From: Nitrospira sp.
GTDB taxonomy: Bacteria; Nitrospirota; Nitrospiria; Nitrospirales; UBA8639
Direction: 5' to 3'
Assembly: GCA_011523385.1 (NCBI GenBank)
Contig: WTGX01000026.1
Location: forward strand, 1 to 60,482
Length of the DNA: 60,482 bases
The notes below the pieces were generated by a model. That model ran no database searches, had not been told where the DNA came from, and saw only the letters and a program-made list of their open reading frames with translations. Every line of letters begins with the position of its first letter. Position 1 is the first letter of the stretch. Both the position numbers and the translations under genes were made by a program. This document shows positions 17,781-28,440 of the stretch, in pieces.

Positions 17781-18632
17781 CTACACTGGTTGAAACAATG
17801 TTGATGAATTAATCTTTGCTTGAATCGTCTGAACAATAGCATCTGACTCAACCCTAGCCTCGACACGTAATCCAAGACAAATCGCAGATCCCTCTGCGTC
17901 CGTACTCAAACGGTCATTAAGCATGAGCTTATAGGAACGATTTTTCCTTTTTCTCAATTTATAGGCGTGCAAATGCAAAGAATCGCCGATCAAAGCGGGG
18001 TTCTTTAAATGACCAAAATCGAACTCACTCATCATGTAGTTCAACAGTTTGTCTTGCGTTACCAAAACAAGTCGTTTGTTGATATGTTCAATGGTCTTAA
18101 TTTTATGGTGTAGCTGCACGAGAATCGTCTTTGCAGTCATCTTCCAATTCATGCCAAATAACTTGTTCAACTTTTCACTCTTATCATGTCGAGGCACACC
18201 CAATTCCTTTAAGAGACGTTGCCGCTCCGGCCAGACCGTACCCGTCGTATCAAGTGTCTGAAGTTCAATGCCAACAAAATCTTTCACTTTCCCATCCCTG
18301 ACTGACACAAGGAAATAGTCAATGCTCCCACCAGGCACACTGACTTCTGATACAACGTGCAGTTCGTTTCCTGGCTCATGAGTTGTCAATAAATGCAAAC
18401 TATCTAAAAAAATTTGCCCACGATCAATAAGTCGTGTCGGACAAATAACAATAGGTTCAAGCAACTCCCCGTATAAAACCGTACAAGATCCTATAGAAGT
18501 TTGAGGATTGCTCTTGCGAATCTTGTAGCATGTTTTCCCAAGAAACGGGCATTGCTGTTCAGCAACTATGCGACCCCAATCGTCGTCGCGTAGCGAAGTT
18601 GGCCTGCCGAATAATTCAACAACCCTATTCAT
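17781..18632 (-). CDS. NotI-like type II restriction endonuclease
   Basis: A 283-residue protein resembling the NotI family. It has four cysteines (28, 35, 50, 64) in an N-terminal 'CPFLGKTCYKIRK' region, consistent with the Cys4 iron site known in NotI, and a candidate PD-(D/E)XK-type centre with D105 and E123-L-Q125, glutamine in the usual lysine position. NotI itself (recognition GCGGCCGC) is longer, so this is a shorter relative and its specificity is unknown. It overlaps the methyltransferase by 4 bp (ATGA). Base composition is AT-richer than the neighbouring housekeeping genes, suggesting transfer. Confidence 0.75.
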   Translation of the reverse strand: MNRVVELFGRPTSLRDDDWGRIVAEQQCPFLGKTCYKIRKSNPQTSIGSCTVLYGELLEPIVICPTRLIDRGQIFLDSLHLLTTHEPGNELHVVSEVSVPGGSIDYFLVSVRDGKVKDFVGIELQTLDTTGTVWPERQRLLKELGVPRHDKSEKLNKLFGMNWKMTAKTILVQLHHKIKTIEHINKRLVLVTQDKLLNYMMSEFDFGHLKNPALIGDSLHLHAYKLRKRKNRSYKLMLNDRLSTDAEGSAICLGLRVEARVESDAIVQTIQAKINSSTLFQPV

Positions 18633-19714
18633 AACAGGTCAGCACATCTTTCCCATGACTGCCAAAGGTACTGTCGTGATACGTCAATGCCTACGGACTT
18701 ACGCGCGAAGTTTCTTGCCGCTAACAGTGTCGTTCCTGTTCCGCAAAACGGATCAAGCACAATCCCATCGGACGGGCATGTCGCCAGGATTGGAATACGA
18801 CACAAATCAACTGGATATGGGGAGAAATGTGCCGTCCGACCTTGAGTATCTTCTGGAATGATGTCCCAAACATCAGTTGGTTTACTGCCGTTCGGATGGT
18901 ATTGCAAAAAATAGAACCCTTTATTATGTAATTCTTTCGCACGGCCCGAGACATGCTTGCTGTCTGAGTGAGTCGCGCGTTGTTGCGAGCGAAGAATCAT
19001 TCTGAAATCGGACACTTTCCCAGCAGCAACCTTTTCCAACATTGTGTTTAATGCTTGAAACGCTTCGTCTCGCTCCGAATCACTTAATGAGGTAGACAAT
19101 TCAATTTGTCTTTTGTACCGGACCCCAGAAACTCCCGTTGCAGTCACAACGGCCCCATTGACAATCTTGGCGTCTCGCGGCTTTGAGCGTATAGCATTCA
19201 TATTGTAGAAGTACCCAGTCGCTTGTTTCACAAAATGAAAGAAAAGTTCATGGACATTCCCTAAACGATTTTTTGTGCTATCCATCCCACTCTTGACTTT
19301 GTTCCATATCACGCTGTTTCGCATAATCCATTGCTGTGTATCCATCAATGTCAACGCCACTCGCCAAGGGATTCCAACAAGACGTTTATCTGTATAGCTA
19401 TCTCCTATGTTCAACCAAAACGAACCTGTCGGCTTCAACACTCGTTTCACTTCCTTACAGATTAAGGTCACATTTCTGATGTACTCTCGATGGTCTGCCT
19501 CAAGACCGATACCGCCATTGTGATATTCCCGCTTTCCCCAATATGGCGGTGAGGTTACAACACAGTCTATTGAATCGGCACGCAAATCTTGAAGGACTGT
19601 CAACGCGTCACCTTGCAACAACAAAGGACACACTCTCTTTTCCCTTAGATATTGATTAAAGGCGGTGAGGTAATTGCTAGAAACAATGGTTTCGTTAGCT
19701 GAGTCAGGTTTCAT
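18629..19714 (-). CDS. Site-specific DNA methyltransferase (beta class)
   Basis: A 361-residue amino-methyltransferase. The catalytic motif TSPPYWG (residues 54-60) comes before the SAM-binding motif DPFCGTGTTLLAA near the C-terminus, the circular order of the beta class. SPPY rather than NPPY suggests N4-cytosine methylation, although N6-adenine members exist. It is directly upstream of and overlapping the NotI-like nuclease, so it presumably protects that enzyme's sites. Confidence 0.9.
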   Translation of the reverse strand: MKPDSANETIVSSNYLTAFNQYLREKRVCPLLLQGDALTVLQDLRADSIDCVVTSPPYWGKREYHNGGIGLEADHREYIRNVTLICKEVKRVLKPTGSFWLNIGDSYTDKRLVGIPWRVALTLMDTQQWIMRNSVIWNKVKSGMDSTKNRLGNVHELFFHFVKQATGYFYNMNAIRSKPRDAKIVNGAVVTATGVSGVRYKRQIELSTSLSDSERDEAFQALNTMLEKVAAGKVSDFRMILRSQQRATHSDSKHVSGRAKELHNKGFYFLQYHPNGSKPTDVWDIIPEDTQGRTAHFSPYPVDLCRIPILATCPSDGIVLDPFCGTGTTLLAARNFARKSVGIDVSRQYLWQSWERCADLL

Positions 19715-19734
19715 CCAGACACCAATTCCCGAGA

Positions 19735-20060
19735 CCGCAGTCGCTTCTCAATGAAGCCTTTAGCTATAAAGGCCATTTGATCTGCGGCGTCCTATTCACG
19801 GATGTTATGCCGACCGGCAGGTTCGTTGATGTAGCGAGGAGGGTGCTTGGCACTCATCTAGTGATAGGTGCCGTGGTAGCTACATTTCAGTAAAGCCCCA
19901 AAGAACTCAATGCCGTTCATGTGGGCTTGTCCATTCAAGTATTTCTTCACGGAATAGTTAACGGATTCTAGCACATACCCTGATTTTCTCAAGCCCCAAT
20001 AGCCTCTATTCTGTCCGCTATAAACCGTCCCACCTGGTTCCGCGTTCACTTTCACAAACC
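19735..20060 (-). pseudogene. IS1595-family transposase remnant
   Basis: On the minus strand the C-terminal part of an ISXO2-like transposase can be read: 'GGTVYSGQNRGYWGL', then 'GQAHMNGIEFFGALLK', 'YHGTYH', a stop, 'MSAKHPPRYINEPAGRHNIRE', another stop and 'DQMAFIAKGFIEKRLR'. Two in-frame stops and a missing N-terminal two-thirds make it dead. No terminal repeats were identified. It supports a history of insertions in the restriction block. Confidence 0.85.
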
Positions 20061-20424
20061 GGTGGAACGTGGCTGCTCTGAACTTTTGGAATACTTAGGC
20101 TTTCACTTACTTGGGTTTTCTGGATTTCATACCTGATATCGTCCCTCGTGATATTGTATTTCAAGTTGCCTCCAATATCGGTTTCAATCAATATTTTTCT
20201 ACCGAATAGGTCATTGGCAGTTGCCTTCAACTCACGCAAGCTACTCCAAATAATGTAAAAACTTCGCCGCCGCACACTCCACTCAAACAGCCATTTGGCG
20301 AGTATTCCCTATTAATCCTAACCCGCTTTCTTGACTTGCCTGAAGAATTGCCGTACGTTCCCCGTAATTTCCCTTATTTTGCGGAAGTACGCCTTCTCAA
20401 TTTTCGGCCTGAGCGAGCATACCC
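20061..20424. other. AT-rich region with no recognised gene
   Basis: A minus-strand frame (20275 to about 20081, beginning MRRRSFYIIWSSLRELKA) is open but matches no family I know; it may be another remnant of the foreign block. The end of the region holds the upstream sequence of the DUF4321 gene. Confidence 0.4.
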
Positions 20425-20685
20425 GTGAAAAAATCAGGTTGGACGTTACTGGGGTTTATTTTTATCGGTGGTCTATTGGGTGGAATGTTAGGTGAAATCC
20501 TCTCCGTCTTTTCACCCTCGGAACAGATTCAAACCATTTTTGCAGGATCGCTGACACCGGGCATCGATCCGCCCCTGACCGTGAATCTGGTCCTGATCAA
20601 GGTGACCCTCGGCTTCCTCTTCAAAGTCAACCTGCTCACGATCCTAGGCATTTTACTCGGCGTCTATCTCTACAAAAACATCTAG
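20425..20685 (+). CDS. DUF4321 membrane protein
   Basis: An 86-residue protein with two hydrophobic segments: 'WTLLGFIFIGGLLGGMLGEIL' at the start and 'LLTILGILLGVYLYKNI' at the end. This layout and the 'KKSGWTLL' opening match the small DUF4321 family, whose function is unknown. GTG start. It is convergent with uvrB. Confidence 0.85.
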   Translation: MKKSGWTLLGFIFIGGLLGGMLGEILSVFSPSEQIQTIFAGSLTPGIDPPLTVNLVLIKVTLGFLFKVNLLTILGILLGVYLYKNI

Positions 20686-20729
20686 CCCGCATTCTTACCA
20701 GACTCCGAACGCGCCCCAGGCAGAGCCCG

Positions 20730-22736
<2,007 letters not shown>

Positions 22737-22873
22737 AACAACGCCATCATAGCATACTCGCCAGTGTGCCAGGGCAACGGTGGACGGAACCCTCATTCCC
22801 GAACATTACGGCAGTTCCACCGATTTCGACCTTCACAAGCCCAACAGATCACGGCATAATGGGCGTTACTCTT

Positions 22874-25249
22874 ATGATGACCGAAGCCGATACCTGTCGA
22901 AAGTACGTCCTTCCCAAATTGATACAAGCCGGGTGGGATAACGACCCTCACTCGTTTACCGAGCAAAAAACCTTTACGGATGGCCGGATCGTAGGTTCAG
23001 GTAATAAAGTCCGTCGTCGTCCTCAGAAACGAGCAGACTATCTGCTACGATACACACGTGACTTCACGATCGCAGTGGTTGAGGCCAAGGCTGCACACCA
23101 GTCACCAGGAGATGGATTAGCCCAAGCAAAAGAATACGCCGAAATCCTGGGACTGAAATTCGCTTATGCCACAAACGGGCACGGCATTGTTGAATTTGAT
23201 TACACGACCGGAAAAGAACGCGAAATAGAAATATTCCCTCCTCCCGATGAACTTTGGCAACGCTTCCGAAACCACCACAGCATCTCTGATGAGAAAACTG
23301 TCCGGCAGCTTTTAACTCCATCTAATCATCTTACGGGAAAAAGTCCACGGTACTACCAGGAAATCGCCATCAATCGCACACTGCAAGCGATTCTGGAAGG
23401 CAAGCAGCGAGTCTTACTCACCATGGCAACAGGAACAGGAAAGACCGTGGTTGCATTCCAAATTTGCTGGAAACTCTGGAGTAGCCGCTGGAATAGAACC
23501 GGCGAATACCGTCGTCCCAAGATGCTCTACTTAGCCGACCGCAATATCCTGATCGATGATCCCAAGGACAAAATTTTCGCAGCTATGGGGGATGCCCGTT
23601 GGAAAATCGAAAACGGGGAAGCCAGCAAAGGCCGCGAAATGTACTTTGCCATTTACCAAGCCATTGCAAGAGATGAACAACGACCCGGGCTCTACAAGGA
23701 ATACCCGCGTGACTTTTTTGACCTCATCATCGTGGACGAGTGCCATCGGGGAAGCGCACGAGACGCCGGCAATTGGCGTGAGATACTGGAGTATTTTTCA
23801 CCGGCCTTTCAACTCGGCATGACGGCGACGCCACTTCGCGAAGACAATCGGGACACCTACAAATACTTCGGTAACCCGCTTTATACCTATAGTCTTAGGC
23901 AAGGTATCGAGGATGGATTTCTGGCTCCCTATCGAGTCCACCGGGTCATGACCACCTGGGACGCTGTGGGATGGAGACCGAGCCAAACCGACCTCGACCG
24001 ATACGGCCGAGAAATCCCTGACGAAGAATATCAAACCAGGGATTTTGAACGAGTAATAGCACTTCGAAAACGGACCGAAGCCATTGCACGACATTTGACC
24101 GACTTTATGAAAAAAACCGATCGCTTTGCCAAAACGATCGTGTTCTGTGTAGACCAGGAACACGCCGACACCATGCGCCATGCACTCAATAATCTCAACT
24201 CGGACCTTGTCCAACAATATCCGGACTATGTCTGTCGGGTAACATCGGAAGAAGGCCAGATCGGCCGAGGTCACTTGGGACGATTTCAGGATGTGGAAAC
24301 AAACTCCCCGGTGATTCTCACAACGTCCAAACTGCTCACCACGGGCGTAGACGCTGAGACTTGCAAAAACATCGTATTGGCCCAAGTAGTGAACTCCATG
24401 ACGGACTTCAAGCAAATCATCGGACGGGGAACCAGAGTTCGGGACGATTACGGAAAGCTCTACTTCAACATTTTAGACTATACCGGATCGGCCACCCGAC
24501 TCTTTGCCGATCCGGATTTCGATGGAGAACCCGCGCTCATCACCGAAGAACAAGTCGACGAGGATGGCATTACCATCCCCACGACCTATGAGATCATTGA
24601 AGATCACGGTATCTCCGCAGAGACAGAAGAAACGTATCCTTCAGATCAAACGATTGAAGATGATGCTGAAGGGCCACCCCGGAAATACTATTTTGATGGA
24701 GGACAAGTCGAAATTGCAGCCCATTTAGTCTACGAACTTGATCCGGACGGCAAACAACTGTCGGTAGTCAAGTTTACGGATTATGCGGCAGACAAAGTCA
24801 GAACGCTGTATCTCTCAGCCGCCAACCTCAAAACCCAGTGGGCCAACCCGGAAAAACGCTCGGCAATTATCGAAAAGCTGGCTGAACGAGGGATCGACTT
24901 TGATGAACTGGCCCTCGTGACCCAGCAACCTCAAGCCGATCCATTTGATCTGCTCTGCCACGTTGCCTTTAATGCCCCGCTCCGCACACGAAGAGAACGC
25001 GCAGACCGTCTTCGCAAAGAGAAAAAAGACTTCTTCGAAAAATATAGTCAGGAAGTCCAAACAATATTGAACGAACTGTTGGAAAAATACGCCGAACATG
25101 GAACAGCCCAATTTCTGATTCCGGACATCCTGAAAGTCCCGCCGCTCTCCAAACATGGAAATGTGGTAGAGATTACCAACCTCTTCGGAGGACCCGACCA
25201 ATTACGAGCGGCCGTCCACCAACTTCAGTCTCTTCTTTACGCAGCATGA
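22874..25249 (+). CDS. hsdR: Type I restriction enzyme, HsdR subunit
   Basis: About 791 residues. An N-terminal nuclease domain (DIAVVEAK-like segment 'DFTIAVVEAKAAHQSPGDG', preceded by 'RADYLL') is followed by a superfamily 2 translocase: Walker A 'MATGTGKTVVAFQI', 'IIVDECHRG' as the DExH box, 'GMTATPLRE', and 'QIIGRGTRVRDDYGK' as motif VI. HsdR translocates DNA and cuts away from the unmethylated site. It has its own start after uvrB and is separated from hsdMS by the AbiE pair. Confidence 0.93.
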   Translation: MMTEADTCRKYVLPKLIQAGWDNDPHSFTEQKTFTDGRIVGSGNKVRRRPQKRADYLLRYTRDFTIAVVEAKAAHQSPGDGLAQAKEYAEILGLKFAYATNGHGIVEFDYTTGKEREIEIFPPPDELWQRFRNHHSISDEKTVRQLLTPSNHLTGKSPRYYQEIAINRTLQAILEGKQRVLLTMATGTGKTVVAFQICWKLWSSRWNRTGEYRRPKMLYLADRNILIDDPKDKIFAAMGDARWKIENGEASKGREMYFAIYQAIARDEQRPGLYKEYPRDFFDLIIVDECHRGSARDAGNWREILEYFSPAFQLGMTATPLREDNRDTYKYFGNPLYTYSLRQGIEDGFLAPYRVHRVMTTWDAVGWRPSQTDLDRYGREIPDEEYQTRDFERVIALRKRTEAIARHLTDFMKKTDRFAKTIVFCVDQEHADTMRHALNNLNSDLVQQYPDYVCRVTSEEGQIGRGHLGRFQDVETNSPVILTTSKLLTTGVDAETCKNIVLAQVVNSMTDFKQIIGRGTRVRDDYGKLYFNILDYTGSATRLFADPDFDGEPALITEEQVDEDGITIPTTYEIIEDHGISAETEETYPSDQTIEDDAEGPPRKYYFDGGQVEIAAHLVYELDPDGKQLSVVKFTDYAADKVRTLYLSAANLKTQWANPEKRSAIIEKLAERGIDFDELALVTQQPQADPFDLLCHVAFNAPLRTRRERADRLRKEKKDFFEKYSQEVQTILNELLEKYAEHGTAQFLIPDILKVPPLSKHGNVVEITNLFGGPDQLRAAVHQLQSLLYAA

Positions 25250-25267
25250 TACAGTTAATCAAAAACC

Positions 25268-25345
25268 TTACATTAGATGTAATTATTTTGAATTATAATT
25301 GATTTATAAAGACACTAGTGACATAATACCTTACATTAAATGTAG
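25268..25345 (+). promoter_or_regulatory. Promoter and paired operators of the abiE genes
   Basis: Two near-identical inverted repeats, TTACATTAGATGTAA (25268-25282) and TTACATTAAATGTAG (25331-25345), lie 63 bp apart. Between them is a sigma-70-like promoter, TTGATT (25299-25304), 17-bp spacer, CATAAT (25322-25327). The second repeat would cover the transcription start. AbiEi antitoxins are known to bind paired inverted repeats and repress their own operon, and this fits that scheme. Confidence 0.75.
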
Positions 25346-25356
25346 GGTATTTGATT

Positions 25357-25974
25357 ATGAAAAGAGACCCAAGGGAAACAGAACGAGCGCTAATCCAGAT
25401 TGCCAGAGAACAAGAAGGCTATTTCACTGCTGCCCAGGCTCTCTCAGTCGGCTATACCTACCGGCAACACCATCACCACAAGAATCGAGGCAATTGGGAA
25501 CAGATAGATCATGGAGTCTACCGCCTGCGTACCTACCCCGAAAGTGAATACGAAGACCTGATCCGTTGGTCTCTTTGGAGCCGTAATCAACGAGGTGAAA
25601 TCCAAGCGACTGTTTCTCATGAAACAGCTTTGGCAATCCATGAACTTGGAGACGTGATGCCGGGCAGAATCCACCTCACGGTCCCTCCCGGTTTTCGAAA
25701 AAAGATTCCAGGCGGATGCATTCCTCACAAAGCTATGCTCCAGCTTGACGAGATTGAACGACGCCGCGGGTTCAATGTGACAACTCCTCTTCGAACACTG
25801 CTCGACGTGGCAAACGGTCCCATCAGCCAGGATCTTCTTGAAGGAGCAATCCGTGATGCGCTTATGCAAGGCATTCTCCAGAGGAAACAGCTTCTCTCCA
25901 ATACCCTCTCCAACCACTCAAAAGCCAAACTGCAAGCTGCGATTGAAAAAGTCGAAAGCATGGAGGTCGCATAG
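25357..25974 (+). CDS. abiEi: AbiEi-family type IV antitoxin
   Basis: About 205 residues. An N-terminal winged-helix ('QEGYFTAAQALSVGYTYRQ') and a C-terminal antitoxin domain with 'YRLRTYPESEYEDLIRW', 'SHETALAIHELGDVMPG' and 'TTPLRTLLDVANG' match AbiEi. In type IV systems the antitoxin acts on the toxin's target rather than binding the toxin, and also represses the operon. The stop overlaps the GTG of abiEii by one base. The pair sits inside a type I restriction locus. Confidence 0.9.
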   Translation: MKRDPRETERALIQIAREQEGYFTAAQALSVGYTYRQHHHHKNRGNWEQIDHGVYRLRTYPESEYEDLIRWSLWSRNQRGEIQATVSHETALAIHELGDVMPGRIHLTVPPGFRKKIPGGCIPHKAMLQLDEIERRRGFNVTTPLRTLLDVANGPISQDLLEGAIRDALMQGILQRKQLLSNTLSNHSKAKLQAAIEKVESMEVA

Positions 25975-26864
25975 TGCCTGGGCCAAGCCGATTCACCACT
26001 GCAGGGGCATTCCGACAATCACTGGAAGAAAGACTGAAACAATTTGCCAAGCACCAAGGAACTGACTTAAACCGTTTGCGTCGCCGCGTGGCCTTTGAAC
26101 GTCTGCTTGCACGACTCTTTACGGAAAAACATCCTCGCTGGTTGCTGAAAGGAGGATATGCCATGGAGCTTCGCCTTCAAGAGATGGCACGAGCGACCAA
26201 GGATATTGACCTTTGCATGCACGACACCCCGGGCCAAGTCCTTCAAGGACAAAATACACAACAAATGCTCCGAGAAGTCCTGCAAGATGACCTTGCAAGA
26301 AAACTGAATGATTGGTTCACCTTTCGTTTGAGTGCAGCGACGGCTGACCTGCGAGCGGCTCCACTTGGAGGTGCGAGATTCCCGGTCAACGCGCAACTGG
26401 ATAACCGACTGTTTGCCAGATTCAACCTTGACGTGGGGCTTGGAGATGCCGCGACATCTGAGCCCGAATGGATCACCGGGCATGAACTCCTGAGTTTTGC
26501 AGGCATTCCTCCGGCACGAATTGCCATGGTGCCACTCGACCAGCAGTTTGCGGAGAAAATCCATGCCTATACTTTCCCAAGAAAATCATCACGCGTCAGA
26601 GATTTAATTGATCTCGTGCTCTTGATAGAAAACGGCCTTCCCGAACCCGCGCAAATTATTCGAGCCCTGAAAAACACGTTTGCGCGCCGAGACACCCATC
26701 CCCTGCCGACAAAACTTATGCCTCCTCCTGAGGAATGGAGAGACCCGTATGAAGCAGTGGCCAACGAATGTCACGTGGACGCCACAACCCTGGAGACCGC
26801 TTACGGACGTCTTGCAGCCTACTGGAATCAACTCGATCTATCCGCTGGAAAAAGGAAAGACTAA
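25974..26864 (+). CDS. abiEii: AbiEii-family nucleotidyltransferase toxin
   Basis: A 296-residue nucleotidyltransferase. 'WLLKGGYAMELRL' and 'RATKDIDLCMHD' give the KGG...D-x-D metal-binding motif of the family, with the later 'KIHAYTFPRKSSRVRDLIDLVLL' block. Members transfer nucleotides, in some cases to tRNA, and stop growth during phage infection. It starts with GTG overlapping the abiEi stop, and hsdM follows 37 bp later, so co-transcription with hsdMS is likely. Confidence 0.92.
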   Translation: MPGPSRFTTAGAFRQSLEERLKQFAKHQGTDLNRLRRRVAFERLLARLFTEKHPRWLLKGGYAMELRLQEMARATKDIDLCMHDTPGQVLQGQNTQQMLREVLQDDLARKLNDWFTFRLSAATADLRAAPLGGARFPVNAQLDNRLFARFNLDVGLGDAATSEPEWITGHELLSFAGIPPARIAMVPLDQQFAEKIHAYTFPRKSSRVRDLIDLVLLIENGLPEPAQIIRALKNTFARRDTHPLPTKLMPPPEEWRDPYEAVANECHVDATTLETAYGRLAAYWNQLDLSAGKRKD

Positions 26865-26901
26865 CTGCCAAAGAAATTTTAAAGGGATAGGCAGCAAAAC
26901 C

Positions 26902-28440
26902 ATGGCCAAAACAAAAAGCCCCTTTCATCCCCTGACCACGGCGCAACGACTCGGCAGCCTCATCAAATCCGCACGTGACATCATGCGGAAAGACAAAGGG
27001 CTGAACGGCGATCTCGATCGCCTACCCATGCTGACCTGGATCATGTTTCTCAAATTTCTCGATGACCTGGAACATAATCGAGAAATCGAAGCCGAACTTG
27101 CCAAAGAACCTTTCCGCCCTACCATTGAGCAACCATATCGCTGGCGCGATTGGGCGGCAAAGCCTGATGGCATCACCGGGGATGAACTCATTGCCTTCGT
27201 GAACAACGACGAAGCCGTCAGGCCAGACGGCAATCGTGGAGCCGGTCTCTTTGCTTACTTGCGCGACCTTCGAGGCGCCAATGGCGGCGACCGTCGCGAC
27301 GTCATTGCATCCGTGTTTCAGGGCACCATTAATCGAATGATCAACGGATACCTCCTGCGGGACGTCGTCAACAAGGTCAATAGCATTCACTTTACCTCAA
27401 GTGAGGAAATCCACACGCTCGGACACCTTTACGAATCCCTGCTAAAAGAAATGCGCGATGCCGCCGGAGATTCGGGGGAGTTCTACACCCCGCGAACTGT
27501 TGTACGGTTCATGGTCCAGGTCACTGATCCCCAACTTGGAGAAACCGTACTCGATCCGGCCTGCGGGACCGGCGGATTCCTCGTGGAAGCTTACACCCAT
27601 TTGGAAAAACAATGCGCGACCGTCCAGCAACGAAAAGTCCTTCAGACCAAGAGTCTATTCGGAGGGGAGGCCAAACCACTGCCGTACCTGCTGGCACAAA
27701 TGAATCTGCTCCTGCATGGGTTGGAGTCACCCAAGATCGACCCAAGCAACAACCTCCGTTTTCCCCTCAACGAGATCAGAGACAAGGACCGCGTTGACGT
27801 GATCCTCACAAATCCACCTTTCGGTGGAGAAGAGGAACGTGGCATCCTTTCGAACTTTCCCGAAGACAAACAAACCTCCGAGACCGCTCTTCTCTTTCTC
27901 CAATTCATCATGCGCAAACTTCGGCGAACACCCAAGCCAGGCAGGGCCGGAGTCGTCGTACCCAATGGAACACTTTTCGGGGATGGTGTCTGCGCCCGGA
28001 TCAAAGAAGAATTGTTGAAAGACTTCAATCTCCATACCATCGTCCGCCTGTCCAATGGCGTATTCGCGCCCTATACACCCATTCCGACAAATTTGCTGTT
28101 TTTCGATAGGTCAGGCCCAACCAAGAATGTATGGTATTACGAACAACCCTTGCCCGAAGGCCGCAAGCAATATACCAAAACCATGCCCATGCAGTTCGAA
28201 GAATTCAAAGACTGCCTCGCTTGGTGGAAGAAACGTAAAGAAACCGACCGAGCGTGGAAAGTTTCAGCAAAAGATCTACTGGCTAACAATTGCAATCTCG
28301 ACGTCAGGAACCCCAGGAACAAACAAGACCTCGAACACCTCCCCCCGGAACAATTGGTGGACGGCATCCTCAAAAAAGAACAGCGGATAATTGAAATCAT
28401 GGGGGAGATTAAGCAAGTACTAAAAGAAGCAGACACATGA
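26902..28440 (+). CDS. hsdM: Type I methyltransferase, HsdM subunit
   Basis: A 512-residue N6-adenine methyltransferase. The N-terminal HsdM bundle ('LTWIMFLKFLDDLE') is followed by the SAM site 'VLDPACGTGGFLVEA' and the catalytic motif NPPFGGEEE. Homology starts at MAKTKSPFHPL, so I use that ATG. Its last bases overlap hsdS (ATGA). With HsdS it methylates one specific asymmetric sequence, protecting host DNA from HsdR. Confidence 0.95.
   Translation: MAKTKSPFHPLTTAQRLGSLIKSARDIMRKDKGLNGDLDRLPMLTWIMFLKFLDDLEHNREIEAELAKEPFRPTIEQPYRWRDWAAKPDGITGDELIAFVNNDEAVRPDGNRGAGLFAYLRDLRGANGGDRRDVIASVFQGTINRMINGYLLRDVVNKVNSIHFTSSEEIHTLGHLYESLLKEMRDAAGDSGEFYTPRTVVRFMVQVTDPQLGETVLDPACGTGGFLVEAYTHLEKQCATVQQRKVLQTKSLFGGEAKPLPYLLAQMNLLLHGLESPKIDPSNNLRFPLNEIRDKDRVDVILTNPPFGGEEERGILSNFPEDKQTSETALLFLQFIMRKLRRTPKPGRAGVVVPNGTLFGDGVCARIKEELLKDFNLHTIVRLSNGVFAPYTPIPTNLLFFDRSGPTKNVWYYEQPLPEGRKQYTKTMPMQFEEFKDCLAWWKKRKETDRAWKVSAKDLLANNCNLDVRNPRNKQDLEHLPPEQLVDGILKKEQRIIEIMGEIKQVLKEADT

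Noticed and set aside
22737-22873. GAAC...GTTC near the uvrB start considered as a LexA box
   Set aside because: The half-sites are 9 bp apart, not the 4 bp of that box type, so the match is likely chance.
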